Below are positions 54,801 through 58,528 of a stretch of 64,000 nucleotides of DNA, in pieces. A program made the translations under genes and the position numbers. Every line of letters starts with the position of its first letter. Position 1 is the first letter of the stretch. The stretch comes from Liolophura sinensis. Lineage: Eukaryota > Mollusca > Polyplacophora > Chitonida > Chitonidae. Location: contig NC_088296.1 in assembly GCF_032854445.1 (NCBI RefSeq), forward strand, positions 27,709,064 through 27,773,063, given 5' to 3'. The notes below the pieces were generated by a model, which saw only the letters and a list, made by a program, of their open reading frames with translations, was not told where the DNA came from and ran no database searches.

Positions 54801-57800
54801 TCTTTCTCCACAGTTAGCAGTCATTTGTTTATGAATGTTCGGTGTTAAATGAAAACATAATGCAATTTTTTTAACATTATACGCTTGGAAGACTTAGTGA
54901 AATACTGCTATATAGCATTTTTGTACCGTTGAAGTATTCCTCACGCAAAGCAAACTGGAGTGTGCACGATATTATAAGCTTAAAAACTGCTTGATTATTC
55001 GACATTCCAGAAAATTGTGACTTTTTCTACTTTTTTATGTCTACTTCTGTTTTTTGTTGTTCATATTTATTTCAATTTCATTGTCTAGTGACTCCTCAAA
55101 TCAAAACAGTGAACGGCGCCGATAATGCCAAAGTGACAAGCCGATATCCTCCATATAGAGGTGAGCTATAAACAGAAAAAGAATTATACTGAAAATGAAA
55201 TATTTATATAATCATTTGATTGAAGTTTAACACCGATTGAACTAAACACAGAAAACTGGTACTTTATTTTGATCGGTTTGCCAGCAGCACATGACGTTCC
55301 TGGGATGGCCATGGATTCCTATAAACAACATAATATGTTCTACGCTTCGAACAACGACCTCGAGACCATACTGTAAACTGGCGTTTGCAGCAAGCTATTC
55401 CTCAGCAAAACAAATGGAGGTAGTTTTAGTGCTAAGGAGATAAAGGCACAGTACTCTGTGTCAAATATCTTAGAGTGCTAATTGTGATGTGGTGGATTAG
55501 CGAGATTGAAGATTAAGCTGGTTGTAGATTAGCGAGATTCAGCCAGTCTTACTTTCGGACGTAAGTTCAGCTAAATATATACCATCCTTACTAATAGCTC
55601 ATTTCCTATTAAATTTACCTCCAGACTCGGAAGAGTTCAAACCATGCTGGGTCATTGTTCCAGTGTTCAGTGTGCTCTTGGTGATTTCTACTGGCCTTGT
55701 TTACTTCAGGATCAAAAGGTAAATTGATCGTCTTAGTCATACTTCTCGGGTGTGTAAGCCATTTTTAAAAGGTTTATCGATCAAAGGCGTGCTTTGACTG
55801 GACATCGACAGTCCTAACCTTTTCTCATCACCGACGTGACTGTGACGTTATCTTTTCACACCGTTTGTGCCAAGTGAATACAGAATAAATGTAACGTCTT
55901 GCTTGTGTGAGGAGAATCAGAAGGTTTGTAATGTAAAATTGAGGGAAAGTGTCTGCCATTACTTTGCTATTTTCATCGCCATTTACGAAAAAAACATTAG
56001 TTTTCACAAACAGTGAATTAGGTTAATCAAAATAGTAGCAGCGTAATAGTGATAACTGCAAAACTACCCGAAAGTACTAGTTAAAAGCTATATTGTCATA
56101 AGCAGTTAAACCCAAATAATCTCGGTAACCAAATCTGATTTACATATAGTATACTTCAGTATAGAAATCTAGGAATTCTGTTTTTCAGAATTTTCAGAGG
56201 ACGACAAAATTGGAAAAATGTACACAGTGCTGACAAAGTACTTGAATTCGTGAGTAAATTTGTAATATATGAGGATATGTATGTTCTTATGCATAGATGG
56301 ATGATATGTAATGAGTGACGGAAGATATCAAATTTATTAAACGAGAGTAGTTGTTTTCATTTCCAGCGAGGAACAAATGAAAACTAATATTCGAGTTAAT
56401 TTGATATCGAGGGTCACGATTTCCATATCCTATTCATCTCATAAATGCATTATTTTAAATTTTATGGCGTAAAAATAATTATAATTTAAACTTTTCGGAC
56501 AATGCGCCGACGTCTGACCGCGTAGTGATATCCCATATATAGGTCAAGTGAAGCGTCATGAGTAAGTGACAAGTACATGGCGCAGTATAATATAGTACAG
56601 ACAAAATTTATTTACATAACGGCTTTTTTACACCATAGATATGTCAACAGTTTGCTGTATACAATATATCAATACGTTAATATTTATAACAAGAATATTA
56701 CATTTTACTAGAGAAAGAGTTACTGCCTAAAAATAGACAAATTTCACGTGCGCTGAGTAGCAGTCCTAACAACTTTCAAACAAATAACTAACAGCTTTAC
56801 TTAACGAAGGTTGAACAAGCGAAACAGCCTACAAAGTTGTAACGGCTAACTGGAATTTAAGCACTCGCTAGTGTTCTGGTGAAGATTCGGATGACGGTTC
56901 AATAGGTTTCATCTGGAAATTGTCAAAATTAGCGAAGCACAAAGTTTTAGCTCTATTGAATAATGTTATGAAAAATAATGTGCCTACCCGATGTTTCAGT
57001 TCTGGGGACTTTACGATAGCTCTATGTCGTAGGCAATGCCGAGAATTTCCACACTGATTCGATTATCTCGTCACATTTATAATTCTGGTGCGTCCTTTTT
57101 TTTCGTCAATTTTTACGATATCTCCTGGTCGAAAGTCGGCCATGTTTAAATTTGCAGACGACAAGAAAAAGTTGTAAAAAAGTAGTGCCTGTACAGCCGA
57201 GTTGTAACTTTGACTGGTTGATTTGATGAATGAAAAGATACACGGACCAATGAGAATGTCGGAATTTATATTACACGTGGTGCATATCAAATCGATATGT
57301 CATGCCTTTATTACCCGGAAAAACGAACATTTATGGGATAAATGTTTTAATTAATCAGGTGGTTGTCTAATGTCGGGAGAAATGCATAAATCGGAACCCA
57401 GTTGCTTTAGTTGTTGGCAATAATAAATCTACAAAGGATTTGATTTTAAATAAAAACAAAATAAAGTGGATTTATTTGATCGCCGTAGTCACACAGACAT
57501 CATTTGGTATCGTATTCGAGACTGTTGGCAAAGGTGTAAACCAATATACACTTTACTGGCACCCTTGTTTGGGATGCATAAACATTATTATGCACTTCTT
57601 ATTTCTGTACAGTAAGCCAATTTTGTGTAATGTGTAGGACTATTATCTGACTATCCAAGCGCCAAAAGTTTACCACATTCTTGGCTATCTTCTTCAAATA
57701 TCATGTAAACCCAAGCGTTGTATGCAAATACACATAGCTGAGAGACAAACTATGGATGTTTTGGCAAGAGTTTAACGAGGAATATTTGGAATGTTGCTGG

Positions 57801-58234
57801 AAAGTACAGCTGACTGGCTAAAATAAATCTGTTGATAGTAATAGTGTATATATGTAAATGTGTATGTTGCAAACAGATTTATTCATAAAGAACAGTGGTT
57901 GCATATATGCCCCTCAACCATCTGTGTTGAACACATACATGCTTGTAGTTTGCTGAAATACAAGATATAGAAAGTACCCAAATATTAGGATCTTGCATAT
58001 GTGTAACTTTTCAATCTCTTGGTTCACATGTTTATAGTGATGGGTTATGAGATTGATAATGGCTGTTTCATTTTTATATATAACATGCGCAACCATCAAC
58101 AGATTTGTGTGATTAAATGAAAGGATCATCTGTGTTTTACATTACAGCTTGTTCCTTTGTGTGAAAACCCATTGCCACACTCCGGCCCTGTGGTACAGTC
58201 ACCAGCGACAATTCCCAGTTGTGACCACGTGTGA
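3738..58234 (+). CDS. Gene model: multi-exon ankyrin-repeat / TM / Ig-like / TM protein
   Basis: This is the span of one candidate gene (exons listed separately). Thirty-two 99-nt phase-0 exons each encode exactly one 33-residue ankyrin repeat. They are followed by a TM exon (53844-53940), an Ig-like exon (54314-54664), a linker exon (55089-55160), a TM exon (55625-55718) and tail exons (56189-56249, 58148-58234) whose phases match at every junction. Ankyrin repeats are protein-binding solenoids; Ig domains usually act extracellularly. Sequons in the Ig exon and basic residues after TM2 predict a cytosolic ankyrin region, an extracellular Ig loop and a cytosolic tail. No start codon or first exon was found; extra exons may exist. 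The last ANK exons are about 13 kb from exon 40257, across a gypsy insertion. I know of no named gene with this order. The array could instead be several genes or partly pseudogenic; RNA evidence is needed to decide. Confidence 0.6.
3837..5080 (+). other. intron; array homology begins at about 4080
   Basis: Positions about 4080-4340 match the mid-part of the downstream array units (for example gacagctgtagaaaataacg, then gccactgtgtatgagtgcc). The rest, including 4345-5040, has no match that I see. The open frame at 4718-5002 has no splice context or recognisable motif. Confidence 0.5.
5081..5179 (+). pseudogene. ANK exon 2, acceptor AG changed to GG
   Basis: A full 33-codon repeat starting [10 protein letters not shown] and ending IDVQDK, with an intact TPLH motif and donor gtacgt. 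Where the sister exons read cacag before the exon, this copy reads cacgg, so the canonical 3' splice site is gone. The coding frame remains open, which suggests recent loss or a single-base assembly error. Confidence 0.6.
5180..6230 (+). repeat. array intron, 1.15-kb class, with fossil ANK fragment
   Basis: Homologous to the other array introns. A decayed 3' end of an ankyrin exon lies at about 5805-5846 (gcgctgatgtcaatgtacag, then aatcaggcatag) and is followed by the same post-donor text as live exons (tatgaagccagaccaca). Confidence 0.7.
6231..6329 (+). CDS. ANK exon 3 (class A)
   Basis: Acceptor cacag, donor gtgcgt. Starts [10 protein letters not shown] and ends [17 protein letters not shown] carries the helix-2 leucines and the GAD turn. 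Histidine of TPLH is tyrosine here, as in all class A and B copies. Confidence 0.8.
7164..7262 (+). CDS. ANK exon 4 (class B)
   Basis: Acceptor cacag, donor gtacgt. Starts [16 protein letters not shown] and ends [11 protein letters not shown]. It sits 933 bp after the previous exon because the intron lacks about 320 bp that contain the fossil fragment. Confidence 0.8.
8423..8521 (+). CDS. ANK exon 5 (class C)
   Basis: Acceptor ttttcacag, donor gtacgt. Starts [14 protein letters not shown], then [13 protein letters not shown] and VNVQDK. The peptide is identical to those of exons 12699, 16043, 19387 and 21800. Confidence 0.8.
9574..9672 (+). CDS. ANK exon 6 (class A)
   Basis: Acceptor cacag, donor gtgcgt. 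[16 protein letters not shown], then [15 protein letters not shown]. It differs from exon 6231 at LKDN versus RKDI. Confidence 0.8.
10507..10605 (+). CDS. ANK exon 7 (class B, extra copy)
   Basis: Acceptor cacag, donor gtacgt. Starts [16 protein letters not shown] and ends [11 protein letters not shown]. The usual NG start is NV, losing the conserved glycine. It is followed 933 bp later by another class B exon, so it is an extra B unit within one higher-order repeat. Confidence 0.75.
11440..11538 (+). CDS. ANK exon 8 (class B)
   Basis: Acceptor cacag, donor gtacgt. [16 protein letters not shown], then [15 protein letters not shown]. Confidence 0.8.
12699..12797 (+). CDS. ANK exon 9 (class C)
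   Basis: Acceptor ttttcacag, donor gtacgt. The peptide is identical to exon 8423 ([11 protein letters not shown] start, VNVQDK end). Confidence 0.8.
13851..13949 (+). CDS. ANK exon 10 (class A)
   Basis: Acceptor cacag, donor gtacgt. [16 protein letters not shown], ending [11 protein letters not shown]. Same peptide as exons 17195 and 20539. Confidence 0.8.
14784..14882 (+). CDS. ANK exon 11 (class B)
   Basis: Acceptor cacag, donor gtacgt. [16 protein letters not shown], ending [11 protein letters not shown]. Same peptide as exon 18128. Confidence 0.8.
16043..16141 (+). CDS. ANK exon 12 (class C)
   Basis: Acceptor ttttcacag, donor gtacgt. Peptide identical to exon 8423. The post-donor text reads gatgagaggccggcc where older copies read gatgtgaggccggcc. 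Confidence 0.8.
17195..17293 (+). CDS. ANK exon 13 (class A)
   Basis: Exactly 3,344 bp after exon 13851 with an identical peptide; part of a recent tandem duplication. Confidence 0.8.
18128..18226 (+). CDS. ANK exon 14 (class B)
   Basis: Exactly 3,344 bp after exon 14784 with an identical peptide. Confidence 0.8.
19387..19485 (+). CDS. ANK exon 15 (class C)
   Basis: Exactly 3,344 bp after exon 16043 with an identical peptide and the same gatgagaggcc post-donor variant. Confidence 0.8.
20539..20637 (+). CDS. ANK exon 16 (class A)
   Basis: 3,344 bp after exon 17195, same peptide. The next exon is class C, not B, so a B unit is missing here. The upstream intron reads ctaagttacatttctatt where sisters read ctaaagttgcatttctag. 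Confidence 0.8.
21800..21898 (+). CDS. ANK exon 17 (class C)
   Basis: Acceptor ttttcacag, donor gtacgt. Peptide identical to exon 8423. Confidence 0.8.
22952..23050 (+). CDS. ANK exon 18 (class A position)
   Basis: Acceptor is caaag rather than cacag (AG kept). [16 protein letters not shown], ending [11 protein letters not shown], closest to exon 11440. The upstream text (atttcttttgatttac) is shared with exon 23884 only, so the two are sisters. Confidence 0.75.
23884..23982 (+). CDS. ANK exon 19 (class B position)
   Basis: Acceptor cacag, donor gtacgt. Starts [14 protein letters not shown] and continues [16 protein letters not shown]. Glycine 2 is glutamate. The preceding intron has the short, 932-bp spacing of class B. 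Confidence 0.75.
25139..25237 (+). CDS. ANK exon 20 (class C-like)
   Basis: Acceptor ttttcacag, donor gtacgt. [16 protein letters not shown], then [15 protein letters not shown]. It has the canonical TPLH and AA residues, so it is closer to the ankyrin consensus than the homogenised class C copies (TTLHCGAF). Confidence 0.8.
26347..26445 (+). CDS. ANK exon 21
   Basis: Acceptor tgcacag, donor gtacgt. [16 protein letters not shown], then [16 protein letters not shown]. Distance from exon 20 is 1,208 bp. Confidence 0.8.
27460..27558 (+). CDS. ANK exon 22 (array edge)
   Basis: Acceptor ttccacag, donor gtacgt. [16 protein letters not shown], then [15 protein letters not shown]. Last exon of the homogenised array; it is more diverged than the central copies, as expected at an array edge. 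Confidence 0.75.
27917..28245 (+). pseudogene. truncated array unit with exon stub
   Basis: Text at 27917-27926 is ctcaggataag-like, the last bases of an ANK exon, followed by the donor region gtacatgatatactgatg and about 300 bp of diverged unit intron. The rest of the exon and upstream intron are missing. It joins directly onto accaact of the preceding unit, so it looks like a deletion product. Confidence 0.7.
28246..28529. other. no gene recognised
   Basis: AT-rich intron sequence after the end of the array; no exon or repeat recognised. Confidence 0.35.
28530..28700 (+). mobile_element. SINE family 2, 5'-truncated
   Basis: Shares gaggaagttgtaacttcct, the cgcttggcgatcaac region, gaggcacattacatccac, and the tail gtacgacgttaaaccccaag with the copy at 37679. 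The tRNA-like head is absent. The open frame across it is not a gene. Confidence 0.7.
28701..30818. other. intron, no gene recognised
   Basis: About 2.1 kb of AT-rich DNA between the array and the first divergent ANK exon. A short tail-like stretch gtgagcgaatgagtgcttgg at about 29294 may be the 3' end of a minus-strand family 2 SINE. No exon with splice context is seen. Confidence 0.4.
30819..30917 (+). CDS. ANK exon 23 (diverged)
   Basis: Acceptor aattcag, donor gtatgt. [16 protein letters not shown], then [20 protein letters not shown] reads TALR and the GAD turn is AED, so it is a divergent repeat but has 33 codons and correct phase. Confidence 0.65.
30918..31745. other. intron, no gene recognised
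   Basis: Unique-looking AT-rich intron between two divergent ANK exons. Confidence 0.35.
31746..31844 (+). CDS. ANK exon 24 (diverged)
   Basis: Acceptor ccacag, donor gtatgt. [16 protein letters not shown], then [17 protein letters not shown]. It keeps the MSLHKAV and VRLLVKKG helix signatures of ankyrin but starts RS instead of DG. Confidence 0.7.
31845..32785. other. intron; segmental-duplicate homology from about 32530
   Basis: The stretch from about 32530 matches about 40570-40830 in order: aaagttgtgaa, then tgtacaagaa-like text, then aaccaactttg followed by ccccgt/tcccgt. This is the start of the diverged segmental duplication. Confidence 0.5.
32786..32910 (+). mobile_element. SINE family 2 body fragment
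   Basis: Reads ggcctcgcttagcgctcagc, then gtgactgggttgggtgtcat and ctttggcatgaaacttc, matching the body of the copy at 2073-2446 (opposite strand). Neither head nor tail is present. It is absent from the paralogous position near 40850. Confidence 0.6.
33333..33380 (-). mobile_element. SINE family 1 3'-end fragment
   Basis: Reads tgttgattaacgccatgctc and aataattcttcatttttacg, a diverged match to the minus-strand 3' end seen in full at 52577-52622. Only about 45 bp remain. Confidence 0.45.
33408..33679 (+). mobile_element. tRNA-derived SINE family 1, full length, with TSD
   Basis: Starts ggggcctctgtggctcagtt, with an A-box-like tggctcagttgg in a tRNA-like head, then a degenerate B-box region tttcaagtccagc, a body with cctgcggatggtcgtcgg and ccaccataatgctggccgcc, and an (AAAT)n tail. 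It is flanked by an 8-bp direct repeat tgtccagc (33400-33407 and 33680-33687). The paralogous site at 41125-41150 has the flank without the SINE. Confidence 0.85.
33790..34380. repeat. compound minisatellite, about 24-bp subunits in about 71-bp blocks
   Basis: Repeats of gcactgtggtacagtgt and gtggtacatcgctacggtgc with gtgctgtgtgtgaccgcgg. Several frames stay open on both strands because of composition, but they encode only low-complexity text. The flank at 33680-33760 matches that of the minisatellite at 41190. Confidence 0.8.
34511..34609 (+). CDS. ANK exon 25
   Basis: Acceptor ttccacag, donor gtgagt. [16 protein letters not shown], then [15 protein letters not shown]. The TPLH tetrad is TAVH; the helix-2 LL pair reads IV. 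Begins a series whose cassettes end in QNK/QNE rather than QDK. Confidence 0.75.
34610..36373. other. intron; homologous to about 42.6-43.3 kb
   Basis: The part at about 35460-35830 aligns with 42820-43220: ttgcttacgttctag, atgaacatgaaaac, ctgtattgttt, atcaccacattatatt and tgacgtcactggtc occur in the same order in both. No exon is visible. Confidence 0.55.
36377..36475 (+). CDS. ANK exon 26 (degenerate, tandem acceptor)
   Basis: The acceptor is cacaggag, a tandem NAG site. Using the second AG (exon 36377) gives exactly 33 codons; using the first (36374) gives 34. Starts [14 protein letters not shown] and ends [17 protein letters not shown]; helix 1 lacks TPLH while helix 2 is well kept. Donor gtacgt. 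Confidence 0.6.
36476..37449. other. intron containing fossil ANK fragment at 37135-37167
   Basis: About 36900-37200 is one of three eroded copies of the same segment (others at about 38398-38680 and 38705-38980). Each contains the start of an ankyrin exon related to exon 34511. Here ttcacag is followed by ttgttcactggacagttcgt with no remaining helix 2. Confidence 0.6.
37450..37548 (+). CDS. ANK exon 27
   Basis: Acceptor ttttacag, donor gtatgt. [16 protein letters not shown], then [15 protein letters not shown]. Closest sister is exon 39068. Confidence 0.8.
37679..37951 (+). mobile_element. SINE family 2 with 15-bp target-site duplication
   Basis: tRNA-like head (agcacggttagtagagcg, B-box-like gggtcgagtca), body with gaggaagttgtaacttcct, and a caagcactcactc tail. 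It is flanked by the direct repeat tcattctccattgag (37664-37678 and 37952-37966). The paralogous intron at about 39280-39300 has gattctccattgagg without an insertion. Confidence 0.85.
38248..38346 (+). CDS. ANK exon 28
   Basis: Acceptor cccacag, donor gtaagg. [16 protein letters not shown], then [15 protein letters not shown]. Paired with exon 37450 as one half of a two-exon duplication; its sister is exon 40257. Confidence 0.8.
38398..38680 (+). pseudogene. fossil ANK segment, copy 2
   Basis: Contains tcgtcacgtacatcatgctc and a remnant exon at about 38625-38667: acag|gaacgagacagtggttc, then actgggcagttcataaaaat. Compared with exon 34511 one base is missing near the start, and the exon is cut after about 45 bases. 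Confidence 0.6.
38705..38980 (+). pseudogene. fossil ANK segment, copy 3
   Basis: Same segment as 38398-38680; the remnant exon at about 38907-38950 reads gaacgagacagttgtttatt, and the acceptor has become cacac. Ends at the same internal point as copies 1 and 2. Confidence 0.6.
39068..39166 (+). CDS. ANK exon 29
   Basis: Acceptor tttgcag, donor gtatgt. [16 protein letters not shown], then [15 protein letters not shown]. Differs from exon 37450 at only a few residues (DAD for GAG, SI for SV). Confidence 0.8.
39461..39632 (-). mobile_element. SINE family 1, head missing
   Basis: On the plus strand: gattggtgttttacgcggtg, then cggccagcattatggtgg, ccgcaggttg and cgtacggccggagag, the reverse of the body at 33520-33675. 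The tRNA head is absent. Confidence 0.75.
39717..39807. repeat. (TA)n microsatellite
   Basis: About 90 bp of alternating TA with one tac interruption near 39787. The IYIY open frames on both strands come from this tract. Confidence 0.95.
40257..40355 (+). CDS. ANK exon 30
   Basis: Acceptor cccacag, donor gtacgt. [16 protein letters not shown], then [15 protein letters not shown]. Sister of exon 38248. The next intact exon is about 12.9 kb away, beyond the gypsy element. Confidence 0.8.
40356..41189. other. intron; second copy of the segmental duplication
   Basis: Matches about 32530-32780 and the flanks of the 33.4-kb SINE (gtgccacaatgtccag, then aattataaaaatctgtctg). It lacks both SINE fragments seen in the other copy. 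Confidence 0.55.
41190..42080. repeat. 35-bp GC-rich minisatellite, about 25 copies
   Basis: The core catacatcgcgacggcgcca followed by ttggggcggaactct makes a 35-bp unit. Open frames of up to 169 residues cross it, but the period is not a codon multiple and the text cycles through frames. The tacatcgcgacgg core resembles tacatcgctacgg in the 33.8-kb minisatellite. Confidence 0.9.
42081..43842. other. no confident gene; second copy of the 35.4-kb duplicate segment
   Basis: 42600-43220 aligns with 35440-35830. At 43528-43773 there is an 81-codon open frame beginning [15 protein letters not shown] do not recognise it. A short similar stretch (gctctagacgaggactgctc) occurs at 51158, so it may be part of a repeat. 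Confidence 0.4.
43843..45000 (-). pseudogene. gypsy integrase, broken
   Basis: The zinc-finger start ([11 protein letters not shown]) runs straight into the catalytic core start ([10 protein letters not shown]), so about 50 codons including the Cys pair seem deleted. The core continues to VSDYLTKW. Later text reads ADRGTNF for the second Asp region and DGLVDRFN where the third acidic residue is expected, Asp instead of Glu. In-frame stops occur between 44220 and 44600. The C-terminal part (43843-44220) has HYDHHSREP, a GDKV motif and a [10 protein letters not shown] stretch typical of the gypsy integrase tail. Confidence 0.75.
45043..45399 (-). pseudogene. gypsy RNase H domain
   Basis: [16 protein letters not shown] matches the first catalytic Asp region; [19 protein letters not shown] carries the Glu helix; [10 protein letters not shown] holds the third acidic site; [20 protein letters not shown] and NADGLSR are the family's closing motifs. 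The domain itself has an open frame, but its joins to RT and integrase are out of frame or broken. Confidence 0.85.
45500..46561 (-). pseudogene. gypsy reverse transcriptase, interrupted
   Basis: The N-terminal part (46561-46328) has [20 protein letters not shown] and YRALN. The palm part (45872-45501) has [17 protein letters not shown] and the YIDD catalytic box in LYIDDII, then the thumb with [13 protein letters not shown]. Between 45900 and 46320 the frame is destroyed and the motif A region is not recognisable. Confidence 0.8.
46676..47585 (-). repeat. 75/76-bp tandem repeat inside gypsy pol, 12 copies
   Basis: On the minus strand each unit encodes about 25 residues, [18 protein letters not shown] then KGKIVWE. 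The plus-strand core gtattcatttaacag recurs about every 75 bp from 46684 to 47518. Some copies carry five T instead of four in the tttttccc run and are 76 bp long, which shifts frame. It lies in the protease-RT linker, where ordinary gypsy elements have one such segment ahead of RT. Confidence 0.9.
47600..48260 (-). pseudogene. gypsy protease and post-protease linker
   Basis: 48260-48023 reads [11 protein letters not shown] after a strand-like stretch, resembling the aspartic protease start DTGSGVSIIS, although the DTG triad is not intact in the visible frame. 47945-47600 encodes a linker with [20 protein letters not shown], the type of segment that precedes RT in gypsy pol. Confidence 0.55.
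48560..48601 (-). pseudogene. gypsy nucleocapsid CCHC zinc knuckle
   Basis: On the minus strand [14 protein letters not shown] has exact C-x2-C-x4-H-x4-C spacing, preceded by a Gly/Arg-rich stretch (AFRGRGRG). A stop codon follows the last Cys directly. Confidence 0.75.
48804..48964 (+). mobile_element. 5'-truncated SINE family 1 with 10-bp TSD, nested in gypsy
   Basis: Body gctggcttcctctccggccc, then ctgtggatggtcgtgggg and accataatgctggccgccgt, with an (AAAT)n tail. It is flanked by aaatggacga at 48794-48803 and 48965-48974. It lies inside the Gag region of the gypsy element, so it inserted later. Confidence 0.8.
48978..49075 (+). mobile_element. tRNA-like SINE head fragment
   Basis: Reads gatggcatagctggtggagg (A-box-like), then ggtagatccagggtcaatcc (B-box-like) and gggtcacacctaagatctta, matching the head of the family 2 SINE at 37690. 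The body is missing. Confidence 0.6.
49657..49795 (-). mobile_element. SINE family 1, partial, nested in gypsy
   Basis: Plus strand reads ggtgtttaacgccgtactca, then tcatcattatggtgggaaaa and ccatccgcaggttgctg, the reverse of the family 1 body. The tRNA head is missing. Confidence 0.75.
50070..50592 (-). pseudogene. gypsy Gag N-terminal and capsid region
   Basis: Starts at an ATG at 50592-50590 ([15 protein letters not shown]). After a frameshift it reads [14 protein letters not shown], then [15 protein letters not shown], and in the frame at 50217-50070 [20 protein letters not shown] and [14 protein letters not shown]. This is the helical pattern of retrotransposon Gag capsids, where a Q-x(n)-FIQGL-like helix is typical. 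At least one stop and one frame change separate the parts. Confidence 0.65.
50596..50645. repeat. AT-rich palindromic stretch
   Basis: Text such as tatatattatatattatata can fold on itself; it lies just upstream of the gypsy Gag start on the minus strand. Confidence 0.6.
50646..51559. other. no gene recognised
   Basis: May include the 5' LTR or leader of the gypsy element, but I could not pair it with a copy near 43.5 kb. At about 51338-51376 there is a SINE family 1 tail remnant (gaaatatggcgtcaaacagc, then aatcgaataaataga). Confidence 0.4.
51560..51607 (+). pseudogene. dead ANK exon, helix 1 only
   Basis: Acceptor ctctgcag, then [12 protein letters not shown] followed by a stop, then tttatgag|gtaggt, which resembles a cassette end plus donor. 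The middle of the exon is missing. Confidence 0.6.
52058..52147 (+). pseudogene. dead ANK exon with premature stop and GC donor
   Basis: Acceptor accacag, then [20 protein letters not shown], a stop, and GAKVNVESK. It is 30 codons long; the first three codons of the cassette are missing. The donor position reads gcatat, not gt. The helix-2 HLLVE and GAKVNV text is clear ankyrin homology. Confidence 0.75.
52245..52415 (+). mobile_element. SINE family 1, head missing, old
   Basis: Reads gtcgtacgtggtaaggttcc, then caacctgcggatggtcgtgg and acgctgaccggcgtcgtaca, with an (AAAT)n-like tail. More diverged than the copies at 33408 and 52552. Confidence 0.7.
52552..52744 (-). mobile_element. SINE family 1 with 12-bp TSD and long poly-T start
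   Basis: Plus strand starts with about 25 T (the minus-strand A tail), then gattggtgttttacgccgta and cggcggccagcattatggtg. It is flanked by acaaaccaatga at 52540-52551 and 52745-52756. The perfect 12-bp repeat points to a fairly recent insertion; the 5' head is truncated. Confidence 0.85.
53207..53305 (+). CDS. ANK exon 31
   Basis: Acceptor ctaacag, donor gtacgt. [16 protein letters not shown], then [16 protein letters not shown] well-kept ankyrin repeat, with TPLY and GAN turn. Confidence 0.85.
53612..53710 (+). CDS. ANK exon 32 (last repeat before TM)
   Basis: Acceptor tcccacag, donor gtacgt. [16 protein letters not shown], then [15 protein letters not shown]. The intron to the TM exon is only 133 bp, and both are phase 0. 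Confidence 0.85.
53844..53940 (+). CDS. transmembrane exon 1
   Basis: Acceptor cattcag, donor gtaagt; 97 nt, phase 0 in and phase 1 out. Encodes [13 protein letters not shown] followed by the hydrophobic [18 protein letters not shown]. With Lys on the N side and sequons downstream it fits a signal-anchor with N terminus inside. It has no Met, so it cannot by itself start an Ig-only protein. Confidence 0.7.
54314..54664 (+). CDS. Ig-like domain exon
   Basis: Acceptor ttattcag-like, donor gtgagt; phase 1 in and phase 1 out, the usual symmetric phase of Ig exons. 117 codons. The B-strand Cys is in [11 protein letters not shown], the core Trp in YTVIWRSQQ, and an F-strand-like [16 protein letters not shown]. 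The expected F-strand Cys two residues after the Tyr is missing (YSVMV); another Cys occurs earlier in DDCSLVL. NIT, NNT and NVS are possible N-glycosylation sites, which fits an extracellular location. Confidence 0.75.
55089..55160 (+). CDS. linker exon
   Basis: Acceptor tgtctag, donor gtgagc, 72 nt, phase 1 in and out. Encodes about 24 residues, [20 protein letters not shown] then PYR, with no domain recognised. It probably forms the stalk between the Ig domain and TM2. Confidence 0.65.
55625..55718 (+). CDS. transmembrane exon 2
   Basis: Acceptor cctccag, donor gtaaat; phase 1 in, phase 2 out. DSEEFKP, then [20 protein letters not shown] and the basic FRIKR, a standard stop-transfer arrangement with a cytosolic C terminus. 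Confidence 0.75.
56189..56249 (+). CDS. cytoplasmic tail exon, tandem acceptor
   Basis: Acceptor ttttcag at 56188; a second ttttcag nine bases later would remove three residues (IFR) in the same frame. Encodes [20 protein letters not shown] with donor gtgagt. If the donor is not used, the frame stays open to a stop at 56316-56318. Confidence 0.55.
56868..56912 (-). other. possible minus-strand terminal mini-exon
   Basis: After a tttccag acceptor the minus strand encodes [14 protein letters not shown] and a stop. It might belong with the open frame at 57063, but that frame stops before any donor I can see. Weakly supported. Confidence 0.15.
57063..57143 (-). CDS. small open frame with promoter-like upstream, uncertain
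   Basis: Begins at an ATG in a good initiation context (aaacATGG) and reads [20 protein letters not shown] then a few residues to a stop, 26 residues in all. Upstream on the minus strand are TATAAA (57270-57265) and ATTGG (about 57251-57247), in plausible promoter positions. I do not recognise the peptide. It lies within an intron of the ankyrin/Ig gene on the opposite strand and may be chance or a retrocopy remnant. Confidence 0.25.
   Translation of the reverse strand: MADFRPGDIVKIDEKKGRTRIINVTR
57245..57270 (-). promoter_or_regulatory. possible TATA box and CCAAT box
   Basis: Minus-strand TATAAA at 57270-57265 and an inverted CCAAT motif at about 57251-57247. In ordinary promoters the CCAAT box lies upstream of TATA; here it is downstream, which weakens the case. 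Confidence 0.2.
58148..58234 (+). CDS. terminal exon, C-terminal tail and stop
   Basis: Acceptor acattacag, phase 0, matching the upstream donor. Encodes [20 protein letters not shown] then TIPSCDHV and TGA. Low-complexity, Pro/Ser-rich tail; no motif recognised. Followed by about 295 bp of 3' UTR to the AATAAA. Confidence 0.6.
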   Translation, partial: LVPLCENPLPHSGPVVQSPATIPSCDHV

Positions 58235-58528
58235 TGTGTCAGGACTAAAACAGACTTTATGGAGGATATAATGTATCAACTACATATCCATGTATTCTGA
58301 AACAAAGGGCAGACATGTGAATACAGTTGACTGACGATTTTTTAATGTGATATTAACCAAGTTTGGTAGAAGTGTATATGGAGTACTCAATCCTTACAGT
58401 TTTCTAATCTGCTAACTTAATCAGACTCCCGACGTCGTTATGTTTATTTTTGCTAACCTAGACAATTTACCGTACATATGAATTTTACCGCCTATTTATC
58501 TTTTATTTCTTTTACTGTGTATGATGAC

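Larger units (their letters stand above)
56250..58147 (+). other. long intron before the terminal exon
   Basis: About 1.9 kb, AT-rich. It holds a possible minus-strand promoter and small open frame at 57063-57270 (listed separately). No other exon was recognised. Confidence 0.45.
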
